From assembly GCA_041177965.1 (NCBI GenBank), contig JBEGWF010000043.1:11367-75366 (forward strand): a DNA stretch of 64,000 bases, read 5' to 3'. Positions 43,255 through 50,773 of the stretch are shown piece by piece. The stretch comes from SXXZ01 sp041177965 (GTDB lineage: Bacteria > Verrucomicrobiota > Verrucomicrobiia > Limisphaerales > UBA9464). Under the pieces are notes generated by a model. That model saw nothing but the letters and a program-made list of their open reading frames with translations. It had not been told where the DNA came from and did not search any database. Position 1 is the first letter of the stretch, and every line of letters begins with the position of its first letter. The position numbers and the translations under genes were made by a program.

Positions 43255-44561
43255 GGCCGGGCGGGTTGCGGGTTGGAGGCCGGGACGGAAGAGGCCGAAC
43301 GGGCCAGGGCCAGGCCGGTGGCCTGCTCCAGTTCGAGCAGCGCGCCCAGGGCCTCGCGACGGGTGTCGAGATGGGCCTCGACCGCGTCGAGGTACTGCTT
43401 CTGGAGTTCGATGTAGGTCGTTGCGGGCACGGCCCCGAGCCGATAATGCCGATCGGCCAGCTCGGCCGCGGACTCGAATTGGGCCACCACGTCGGAGCGC
43501 CAGCGGGCCAACTCGGCGATGCGGGAATCGTAGCCGTGGGCGGCGGTCACCACACGGCGTTCCACCTCGCGACGGGCGGATGCCAGGAGCGCCGAGGCCT
43601 GTTGTTGGCGGGCCTCGGCGGCGGCGATGTTGGCCGCGCGCGGGCGCCACAGCGGGAGCGGGAAGGCCACGCCCACGCCGACGATGCGGTCGAAGGTGCT
43701 GCCGTCCTGACCCATGGTCATCGGGCCGATCTCGAAGGCAGGCCAGCGCTCGTTTCGGGCCAGGTCGACCCGGAACCCCTGCTGGACCAGTTCGGCGGCC
43801 CGGGTCCGCAGCTCGAAATTGTTGGTGTTGGCCGCGGCCATCAACCGATCCAGGGGCGGACGTTCCGGCAGTTCGGGCGGGAGCGCCTTCACCCGCAGCG
43901 GGGCGTCCAGGGCCGAGCCCCGGAGCAGGTTCAGCCGCACCCGCTCGGCCTCGACGGCCAGGGTGGATTCCGAGGCCCGCCGCCGCAGTGTCAGTTCGGT
44001 GGCCTCGAGGATGCGCACCTCCAATTGCGGGGCGATACCGGCGGGATCGCGCTGGACGAGCACCTCACGCAGGGCACGGAAACGATCGGCGACGGCCTGG
44101 GCCACCCGGGCCTTCTCCTCGGCACCGGCCAATCCGAAGGCGTTCTCGCGGACCTTGCCCGACAATTCGCGGCGGAAGGCCTCGAGGCCGAGCGTGGCCA
44201 GGGCGACATCCTGGTTGGCGATGGCCTTCCGGAGTCCCAGGCGACCGGGCCATTCGAAGCTCTGTCTCACCGAGGCGGCCCACATGGCGCCTTCGCCGGC
44301 CATGGAATTGTCCAGGTTCCTGCTGCGGATCTGGCCGGCCTGAAGCTCGGCCTTGGGGAGGTCCATCCGACCCGCCACACGACCGGCGGCCTGAGCCCCC
44401 TCCAACTGGGACCGGTAGAATCCGAGTTCGGCATTGTGGCCGAGCGCCTCGGCGACCAACGCCTCCGGGGTGAGTTCCACCGCACTCTCCGCGGCGGACA
44501 GGGCCAGGGAGGCGGTGATCCCGGCCAGGGAACGGAACAGACGAACAATGGATGGGTTCAT
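43251..44561 (-). CDS. czcC: TolC-like outer-membrane efflux protein, CzcC type
   Basis: An outer-membrane factor of 436 aa with a signal peptide (FRSLAGITASLALSAAES) and two internally homologous helical/barrel halves: EALGHNAELGFYRSQLEGAQAAGR and its C-terminal counterpart NTNNFELRTRAAELVQQGFRV. FPLPLWRPRAANIAAAEARQQQ and LADRHYRLGAVPATTYIELQKQYLDA are typical CzcC/TolC stretches. It is the first component translated, overlapping czcA (ATGA), as in czcCBA but without B. ATG 44561 precedes the signal peptide. Confidence 0.9.
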   Translation of the reverse strand: MNPSIVRLFRSLAGITASLALSAAESAVELTPEALVAEALGHNAELGFYRSQLEGAQAAGRVAGRMDLPKAELQAGQIRSRNLDNSMAGEGAMWAASVRQSFEWPGRLGLRKAIANQDVALATLGLEAFRRELSGKVRENAFGLAGAEEKARVAQAVADRFRALREVLVQRDPAGIAPQLEVRILEATELTLRRRASESTLAVEAERVRLNLLRGSALDAPLRVKALPPELPERPPLDRLMAAANTNNFELRTRAAELVQQGFRVDLARNERWPAFEIGPMTMGQDGSTFDRIVGVGVAFPLPLWRPRAANIAAAEARQQQASALLASARREVERRVVTAAHGYDSRIAELARWRSDVVAQFESAAELADRHYRLGAVPATTYIELQKQYLDAVEAHLDTRREALGALLELEQATGLALARSASSVPASNPQPARP

Positions 44562-44711
44562 GGGAATCGGGGACAAGGGCATCGCCGAGCAGAGTAAGGG
44601 ACACGAGGCTCGATTCGGCGGATCGAGGCCGACTCGGACGGGGATTCCAAACAAGGACTGGAGACGCCAGACGGTGGGAACCACGTTCGCGGGGACTACC
44701 GACGCAACGGC

Positions 44712-45221
44712 TCAGCAGCGGAGCACGTGGGTGCGACTGACGCGAAGGGACGGAGGCAGGGCTGCCGGGACGCCGTGCGGTGTCGGACGACACGGGGATG
44801 CACCCGGGGCGACGGCCGACTTCGGGATCCACGGGAGCCCGAGGCCGACGGTGTTCCGCGGAATCGAATCCCGGAGGGACGGCCCGACAGGACGGGAGAC
44901 GAGCCCCGGATCCCGATCGAGATCGATCACATGATCGTCCCCAGCGGTGAGGGAGTCGGAGGCCATGGAGGTCAGCAGGGTGGCCAACCACTCGTGGGAG
45001 TGTGCCGGGTGGGCGCGACCCGAACGGTCATGACCCAGAATGACGAAGAAGCCCTGACGGCGGGATTCGATGCGGACCGAATGTTCCCCATCGACCACGG
45101 CCAAGGCAGCGGTGCACAGGGTCATCAGCCAACCCATTCCCCCGAGGTAGGAGACCAACCCCCACACGGCCAGACTGCGGAACCACCATCCGGGGAATCC
45201 GTTTCTGGAGGCGGCCGACAT
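44712..45221 (-). CDS. Small membrane or secreted protein with His cluster, before czcCA
   Basis: Not recognised. The 169-aa frame begins at ATG 45221 with one strong hydrophobic segment (residues about 12-40, WWFRSLAVWGLVSYLGGMGWLM), then a soluble stretch with several His (47, 64, 71, 74, 76 and 97) including HPAHSHEWLATLL. Such small His-containing proteins often precede metal efflux genes, so a metal-binding role is inferred from motif and position. The C-terminal 50 residues are Pro/Arg/Ser-rich and could be disordered. It lies 150 bp upstream of czcC on the same strand. Confidence 0.55.
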   Translation of the reverse strand: MSAASRNGFPGWWFRSLAVWGLVSYLGGMGWLMTLCTAALAVVDGEHSVRIESRRQGFFVILGHDRSGRAHPAHSHEWLATLLTSMASDSLTAGDDHVIDLDRDPGLVSRPVGPSLRDSIPRNTVGLGLPWIPKSAVAPGASPCRPTPHGVPAALPPSLRVSRTHVLRC

Positions 45222-45385
45222 GATGCCGACAGAGTCTTCCGGGGCACACCGACCCGCAACCCCTCTTTTGCCCTCCGTCGCGACTCTTTGAGAATATCCC
45301 CTGTTGGCGTGGCCACCGGGCATCCCGCTCTTGCATCGCGGGCATTTCTGCCTCTGAGTTCGCCCTCTCGAGCCTCGATCTCCGA

Positions 45386-46372
45386 ATGCCTCCCACGCTG
45401 AATGTCTCCGTCGGACACTGGATGGGCTTCGCCGCCTTCGTCCTGGGCGCCCTGGCGCTGGACCTCGGGCTCTTCCATCGGGAGAGCCGCGAGGTGCGGG
45501 TGCGGGAGGCACTGTTCTGGACCCTGACCTGGGCGGTCTGCGCACTGCTTTTCGCCACCGCCGTGGCACCCCGGACCATCCCCGGATGGGATGCCTCCAC
45601 CTCGGCGCTGTTCCTCACCGGTTACCTCGTGGAGCTGTGCCTCTCGATGGACAACGTCTTCGTCATCGCGATGATCTTCTCCTTCTTCGCGGTGCCCCGG
45701 CCCTGGCAGCACCGGGTGCTCTTCTGGGGGATCCTCGGGGCGCTGGTCCTCCGGGGAACGATGATCTGGCTGGGAGCGGAGCTGATCCAGCGGGTGCACT
45801 GGATGATGTACGTCTTCGGGGCTTTCCTGCTGGCCACCGGCCTGAAGATGCTGCGCGCCCACGAGGAGGAACCCCCGCCCGACCTGTCCAGGAACCCGGT
45901 GGTGCGATGGGTGCGCCACTGCATGCCCGTCAGCGCCTCATTCGACGGCGAGCGTTTCACCACCCGACGGGAGGGGCGCTGGATGCTCACGCCGCTGGCC
46001 GTGGTCCTCTTCGTGGTGGAGACGACCGACGTGGTCTTCGCCGTCGACTCGATCCCCGCCATCTTCGGCATCACCCGCGAACCCTTCCTCGTCTTCACCT
46101 CCAACATCTTCGCCATCCTGGGTCTCCGGTCGCTGTACTTCGTTCTCGCCAGCGCCATGGGGCAGTTCCGGCACCTGAAGAAGGGCCTGGCCCTGGTCCT
46201 GGTCTTCATCGGTGTCAAGATGCTGGCCGAGGAACCCCTGCTGCGATGGCTGGGAGACCGGTTGAAGTACGTCTCCCTCGTGGTGGTGGTCGGGCTGATC
46301 GCGCTGTCGATCCTGGCCTCGGTGATCTCCAATCATCGCGATCGCGATGGCGGGGAGGGTTCGGCCTCTTGA
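45386..46372 (+). CDS. terC: TerC family membrane protein
   Basis: A 328-aa integral membrane protein of the TerC/Alx group with seven to nine helices. Signature stretches are LVELCLSMDNVFVIAMIFSFF near residue 80 and FVVETTDVVFAVDSIPAIFGIT near 215, each with the conserved acidic residues. Family members are linked to tellurite resistance and to manganese export or metalation of secreted enzymes. The region upstream was searched for a yybP-ykoY-type manganese riboswitch and none was recognised. It is divergent from the metal efflux genes, and its stop overlaps the recJ start. Confidence 0.9.
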   Translation: MPPTLNVSVGHWMGFAAFVLGALALDLGLFHRESREVRVREALFWTLTWAVCALLFATAVAPRTIPGWDASTSALFLTGYLVELCLSMDNVFVIAMIFSFFAVPRPWQHRVLFWGILGALVLRGTMIWLGAELIQRVHWMMYVFGAFLLATGLKMLRAHEEEPPPDLSRNPVVRWVRHCMPVSASFDGERFTTRREGRWMLTPLAVVLFVVETTDVVFAVDSIPAIFGITREPFLVFTSNIFAILGLRSLYFVLASAMGQFRHLKKGLALVLVFIGVKMLAEEPLLRWLGDRLKYVSLVVVVGLIALSILASVISNHRDRDGGEGSAS

Positions 46373-48081
46373 ACTCCCGCTGGCTCATGGCGACCCCTCC
46401 TCCGGGGGCCGCCGACACCCTGCGTCGCGAGCGGGGGCTCTCGGAACTGGTGGCCACCTGCCTGGTGAATCGCGGGATCCGGACCCCGGAGGCCGCCGAT
46501 GCGTTCCTCGATCCCCGGCTGAAGTCCTTGTCGGACCCCATGATCCTCCCGGATGTCCGGCCCGCCCTCCGCCGATTGTTCGAGGCCCGGGAACGGAACG
46601 AGCCCGTGGTCATCTTCGGCGATTACGATGTCGATGGCGTCACCTCGACCGCCATCCTCACCGAGGTGCTCACCTCGCTCGGGTGGCGCTGTGCGCAGTA
46701 TCTGCCGCACCGCCGCGACGAGGGCTACGGGCTGAGCCGGGCCGCCGTGGAGAACTGCCTGGCCCGCCATCCCACGACCCTGCTGCTGGCCGTGGACTGC
46801 GGTTCGACCGCCGTGGAACCGATCGCCTGGCTCAACAGCCGCGGCGTCGATGTCGTGGTCCTCGATCATCACCAGCTGAGCGATCCGTTGCCACCGGCCC
46901 TGGCCCTGGTGAACCCGCTGCGTTCCCCGGAGGCGGCGATCGACCCGTTCTGCTCGGCCGGTCTGGCCTTCAAACTGGCACACGCGCTGGTCAAACACGG
47001 GCGCGAGGCGGGCCTCGCCGGCTTCGACACGTTCAACCTCAAACCGCTGCTCGACCTGGTGGCGCTGGGCACGGTGGCCGACCTCGTTCCGTTGACCGGT
47101 GAGAACCGCATCCTGGTGCATGCGGGCTTGGAACGCCTCGACGGCACCTCGAGGGTCGGGTTGCAGGCGCTCAAGCGGGTGGCCCGCACCCGCAGCCCCA
47201 TGGGGGTCTACGAGGTGGGGTTCCAACTCGGTCCCCGCCTGAATGCCGCCGGCCGTCTGGAGACCGCCGAGGATGCCCTGCGCCTGCTGCTCTGCGACCG
47301 GGAGGCCGAGGCCCACACCCTGGCCGAGGTGCTCGACCAGCAGAACCGCGAGCGCCAGGAGGTCGAGAAGCGCATCGCCCAGGAGGCCGGGGACCGGGTC
47401 CGAAGCCGCTTCGATCCGGAGCGGGACCGGGTCATCGTGGAGGGGGATGCCTCGTGGCACATCGGCGTGGTGGGCATCGTCGCCTCCCGCGTGCTGCGCG
47501 AATTCCACCGTCCGACCCTCATCCTCGGAGGCGACGGCACGGTCTGGCGCGGGTCCGGCCGGAGCGTGTCCGGCTTCGATCTGGCGGGGGCCCTGCGCGA
47601 CTGCTCCGATCTGCTGGAGAAGCACGGGGGCCACGCCATGGCGGCGGGTCTCTCGATCGACCCGGCTCGGTTGGAGGCATTCCGGCGGCGGATCAACGAC
47701 CTGGCCCGGGAGCGCCTGCTCCCCGAACACCTCCAGCCCGAGGTCCGCATCGATGCGTCGGTCCCCCTGCAATCCCTGAGCCTGCCGGTGGTGGCCGATC
47801 TGCGGCGCCTGGAGCCCTTCGGGATGGGCAACCCGGTGGTGCATCTGGCGGTGCATGGCCTGACGCACGCGCGCACCCCCCAGCGGCTGAAGGACCAGCA
47901 CTGGAAATTCTGGGTCACCGATGGCGGCCCGGCGGTGGAGACCGTGTGGTGGGGCGCCGGACAACGCCCGGTTCCCGAGGGTCGCTTCGACCTGGCGGTG
48001 ATCCCCGAGGCCGGTGAGTACGCGGGTCGCCGTTTCCTCCAGCTTCGCCTCATCGACTGGAAACCCTCACCGGCGGCCTGA
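46369..48081 (+). CDS. recJ: Single-stranded-DNA-specific exonuclease RecJ
   Basis: A 570-aa 5'-3' exonuclease used in recombination and mismatch repair. It has the DHH motif set: VVIFGDYDVDGVTST, LAVDCGSTA, VVLDHHQLSD, AGLAFKLAHAL, LDLVALGTVADLVPL and FQLGPRLNAAGRLE, then the DHHA1-type GVVGIVASRVLREFHRP and GGHAMAAG, and a C-terminal OB-like domain. The TTG at 46369, overlapping the terC stop as TTGA with GGGGAGGG 11-17 bp upstream, is preferred because RecJ homology (RWLM...LVNRGI) starts there; ATG 46387 is the alternative. Confidence 0.93.
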   Translation: MNSRWLMATPPPGAADTLRRERGLSELVATCLVNRGIRTPEAADAFLDPRLKSLSDPMILPDVRPALRRLFEARERNEPVVIFGDYDVDGVTSTAILTEVLTSLGWRCAQYLPHRRDEGYGLSRAAVENCLARHPTTLLLAVDCGSTAVEPIAWLNSRGVDVVVLDHHQLSDPLPPALALVNPLRSPEAAIDPFCSAGLAFKLAHALVKHGREAGLAGFDTFNLKPLLDLVALGTVADLVPLTGENRILVHAGLERLDGTSRVGLQALKRVARTRSPMGVYEVGFQLGPRLNAAGRLETAEDALRLLLCDREAEAHTLAEVLDQQNRERQEVEKRIAQEAGDRVRSRFDPERDRVIVEGDASWHIGVVGIVASRVLREFHRPTLILGGDGTVWRGSGRSVSGFDLAGALRDCSDLLEKHGGHAMAAGLSIDPARLEAFRRRINDLARERLLPEHLQPEVRIDASVPLQSLSLPVVADLRRLEPFGMGNPVVHLAVHGLTHARTPQRLKDQHWKFWVTDGGPAVETVWWGAGQRPVPEGRFDLAVIPEAGEYAGRRFLQLRLIDWKPSPAA

Positions 48082-48181
48082 GGTCCCGGATCCAAGGGCT
48101 ATGACCAGTCCCGGACCGAGCCCGCCATTGCCCACCGACCCCGCTGCATTACCCTGACCCGGCTCCAGTGCTTCGAAACCC

Positions 48182-49651
48182 ATGAGTGCGCCGATCGATC
48201 ACGCCCCGCAACGCTCGTTCGCGGCCGACTACCGGACCCACCGCAACCTGCCCGCCCTCGCCGGCCTCTGCACGTTCGCCGAGGCCGAGCGCCCGGGATT
48301 GTCCGTCGAGGAGAGCGTGCGGCGTCTCAAGCGGCACCATTACGCGCTGCGTCGGATCCACGGGATCCTGATCGCGCGGATCACGGCCGAACCGGTCTAC
48401 GAACTCAAGATGGCCTGGAGCCATCAGGCATGGCTGTGCGCCGAACAGGTCGGTGCGCTCCGGGCGCGGGTCGGCGAGATGCGTGAACCCCCGCTGGGAC
48501 TCGACAAGGTCCCGCACGAGGGGCTGGCCCTGATCTTCGACGAACTCCAGGCGGCCCCCCGGGAGGTGCTGTTGCTGGGACTGTACGAGGTCGTGGTGCC
48601 CGCCCTGCTGCGTTCGATGGAGGACCATGCCGCCGACACCCATCCGCTGGCCGACCAACCCACGGTGCGCCTGTTGCGCATCGCCCGGATGGACCTCGAC
48701 GCGCTCCACCAATACGGGCGCAAGGCGATCTCCAGCCTGGTCGCGGGCGAGGAGCGCTCGGCGGCACAGCCCGCCCTCGCCCTGTTGGGGCGGGCCCTGG
48801 CGGCGGCCGGCGGGATGGACGGCACCCGGACCTCCGGAGAGATCCCGGATCTCCCGGACCGACTGCATTCCGCGCAGCCCTGGCGGTATGATCCACGACC
48901 CCGGCGCGACGAGCGTTTCCCCGATCCCTACAACATGGGGGTCAATGCGGAGGTGTTCCTTTACGATCCCCGGCAACCGGCCGAGGCCAAGGTGCTGATG
49001 ATGTACTACAAGCGCCTCCGGGAGATCGACGTTCCCGAGATGATGGCCAGCATCATCACCGAGACCCCCGACAAGCCCTGGGGCTACTACCGCGACATGA
49101 GCCGTCAACTCTGGGACGAGGCGCGTCATGCGATGATGGGAGAGGTGGGTTTCGCCAGCGCCGGCATCGATTGGCCCACGAAGGTGGCGGTCAACTTCAC
49201 CTGGTCCCTCGGCCTGAACACCCAACTGACGCCCAAGGAACGCCATGCGGTGCTGTATTTCATCGAACAGGGGCTCATGCCCAGGACGGGGAAGCGGCAC
49301 GAGTGGGAGACCGCCATCGCGGCCGAGAACCCCCTGGCGGCCACCTTCCAGGATTTCGACTGGGCCGACGAGGTGCTCCACGCCCGTGTGGGGAGGGATT
49401 GGTACGTCTCGGACATGCCCTCGCCGCACGAGGCCGTGGCCTACGGAGACGCCTGCTGGAGCAAGGTCCTGATGAACTGGGAACACTGGCGCTCCGAGGG
49501 GCTCACGCGGCACGCCCACTGGTGGCACGGCGCCTACACCCAGTACTGCGAGCGGCACGGCAAGACCCCCGACCCGGTCGCCGCCCAATTCGCCGTGAGC
49601 TACGAATCGATCCGGGCCGACCTCAGGGATCTGGCCCAGGCCTCGGGTTGA
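48182..49651 (+). CDS. Ferritin-like protein candidate, 489 aa
   Basis: Not a recognised named family. The protein is all-helical and has two halves that look like ferritin-like bundles. The second half carries the di-iron style segment LWDEARHAMMGEVGF with Glu313 and His316 (ExxH), preceded by an acidic helix KVLMMYYKRLREIDVPEMMAS with Glu281/286. The first half has YELKMAWSHQAWLCAEQVGALRARV with Glu74/His81/Glu88 and LLLGLYEVVVPALLRSMEDH with Glu136/147 and His149. Iron or another metal is therefore plausible. There is no signal peptide. Function is inferred from the motif only. It follows recJ by 100 bp and may be independent. Confidence 0.5.
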   Translation: MSAPIDHAPQRSFAADYRTHRNLPALAGLCTFAEAERPGLSVEESVRRLKRHHYALRRIHGILIARITAEPVYELKMAWSHQAWLCAEQVGALRARVGEMREPPLGLDKVPHEGLALIFDELQAAPREVLLLGLYEVVVPALLRSMEDHAADTHPLADQPTVRLLRIARMDLDALHQYGRKAISSLVAGEERSAAQPALALLGRALAAAGGMDGTRTSGEIPDLPDRLHSAQPWRYDPRPRRDERFPDPYNMGVNAEVFLYDPRQPAEAKVLMMYYKRLREIDVPEMMASIITETPDKPWGYYRDMSRQLWDEARHAMMGEVGFASAGIDWPTKVAVNFTWSLGLNTQLTPKERHAVLYFIEQGLMPRTGKRHEWETAIAAENPLAATFQDFDWADEVLHARVGRDWYVSDMPSPHEAVAYGDACWSKVLMNWEHWRSEGLTRHAHWWHGAYTQYCERHGKTPDPVAAQFAVSYESIRADLRDLAQASG

Positions 49652-49700
49652 CGTTCCTCGGTCGGGAATCAGGACCGATCACGGACCGATCGACCACCGA

Positions 49701-50078
49701 TCACGGCCTCAGACGGAGGATCAGGGAGACCTGCGCGATCGCACACAAGGCCATCAGGATCCACAATGCACGCTCCCATCCCCTCAAACCCCGTTGGACG
49801 GGCGCGGTCAGGTGGAATCGGACGACGACGGATCCGAGGGAGACCGCATCGCCCCAGTGGAGGATGGATTCGCGGACGGGAACGCCGTTGACGGCCACCA
49901 CGGCATCGCCCAGGGCGCGCAGGGTGCATCGTCCATCGGGACCGCGATCGACCCTGGCATGATGCGCCCAGACCCCGGGGGCCGTGAGGACCCAGGCGTT
50001 GGAGGGATCGCGGCCCACGGTCAGACCGTCCCCGGTCCAGGCATGGGCCGGGGCACCGGGGAGGCGGAACTCGAACAT
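49701..50078 (-). CDS. FHA-domain protein with C-terminal membrane anchor
   Basis: A small protein of 125 aa whose first 90 residues fit a forkhead-associated domain: LTVGRDPSNAWVLTAPGVWAHHARV has the conserved GRD/S and H of phosphothreonine-binding loops, then VAVNGVPVRESILHWGDAVSLGS. The last 25 residues (LWILMALCAIAQVSLIL) form one membrane helix, so the FHA domain is tethered. The ATG (50078) overlaps the Wza-like stop by 1 bp (TGATG), which implies coupled translation. In this exopolysaccharide operon it may bind a phosphorylated partner; no Ser/Thr kinase is encoded here. Confidence 0.8.
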   Translation of the reverse strand: MFEFRLPGAPAHAWTGDGLTVGRDPSNAWVLTAPGVWAHHARVDRGPDGRCTLRALGDAVVAVNGVPVRESILHWGDAVSLGSVVVRFHLTAPVQRGLRGWERALWILMALCAIAQVSLILRLRP

Positions 50079-50731
50079 CAGAGAATGCTTCGGACCACCT
50101 CGATGCGATCGCCGGGGTAGAGCGGCAGGTCCATCTCCGGGTTCTTGAGGGCGGCCTTGCAATCGACCGTGATCTGCTGGCCGTTGACGCGGGTCACACG
50201 CACCTTGCGCCGGTCGGCGTACTCGGTGAAACCGCCCGCCCGATTGATGGCCTTGAGAACGGTCATGCCGCCCTCGTACGGGAATGAACCCGTCGCGCGG
50301 ACCTCACCACCGACAGAGACGGTGCGACCGAGCACCTGCACGTTCACCGCCAGGCGCTTGTACATCTGCTTCTTGACCGTGAAGAGCTCCCGGATCTCCT
50401 TCGAGACATCGGCGGCCATCTTCCCGGCGACCTGCACCTGCTCGCCCATGTGGATGGTGACGAGTCCGGTCTCAGGCACCTGGAGCTCGGTCGGGGCGAT
50501 GGGGACCGAGGCCTCGTACATCACGCGGATCACGTCACCGACGGCGATCCGATCGATGCTGAACACCTCGTTGGTGCCCGCCGAGGCGGTGCCTGGGGAC
50601 GAACCCTGAGAGGCTGTGCGCTGGCCCCCGGAGACACCGGACGGGTCGGAGCCGGTTTGACACCCGCTCCAGAGGACCGCCAGCAGCAACCACCAGGCAC
50701 ACCATCCATTTAGGCCGAATCGACGCATCAT
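50078..50731 (-). CDS. Polysaccharide export lipoprotein (Wza/GfcE family)
   Basis: The outer-membrane polysaccharide export component, 217 aa. The N-terminus is a lipoprotein signal (LLLAVLWSGC lipobox near residue 24). The Poly_export domain begins with IAVGDVIRVMYEASV, then a G-rich LVTIHMGEQVQVAGK, and the SLBB-like VSVGGEVRATGSFPYEGGMTVLKAINRAGGFTEYADRRKVRV, ending LYPGDRIEVV. It is shorter than E. coli Wza and keeps only one SLBB domain. It lies 42 bp after the wzc-like stop and overlaps the FHA gene. Confidence 0.9.
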   Translation of the reverse strand: MMRRFGLNGWCAWWLLLAVLWSGCQTGSDPSGVSGGQRTASQGSSPGTASAGTNEVFSIDRIAVGDVIRVMYEASVPIAPTELQVPETGLVTIHMGEQVQVAGKMAADVSKEIRELFTVKKQMYKRLAVNVQVLGRTVSVGGEVRATGSFPYEGGMTVLKAINRAGGFTEYADRRKVRVTRVNGQQITVDCKAALKNPEMDLPLYPGDRIEVVRSIL

Positions 50732-50773
50732 GTTTAAATCTTCCGCAGACCTTAGGGGTCCCGGGATCGCGGC

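Noticed and set aside
39808..43416. Open frame of about 1202 codons on the plus strand opposite hpf and czcA
   Set aside because: Low-complexity His/Gly/Asp/Gln-rich translation; the reverse strand holds hpf and czcA with full motif sets.
45222..45385. Possible manganese (yybP-ykoY) riboswitch upstream of terC
   Set aside because: The characteristic conserved loops were not found; only a small CCCGC/GCGGG hairpin is visible.
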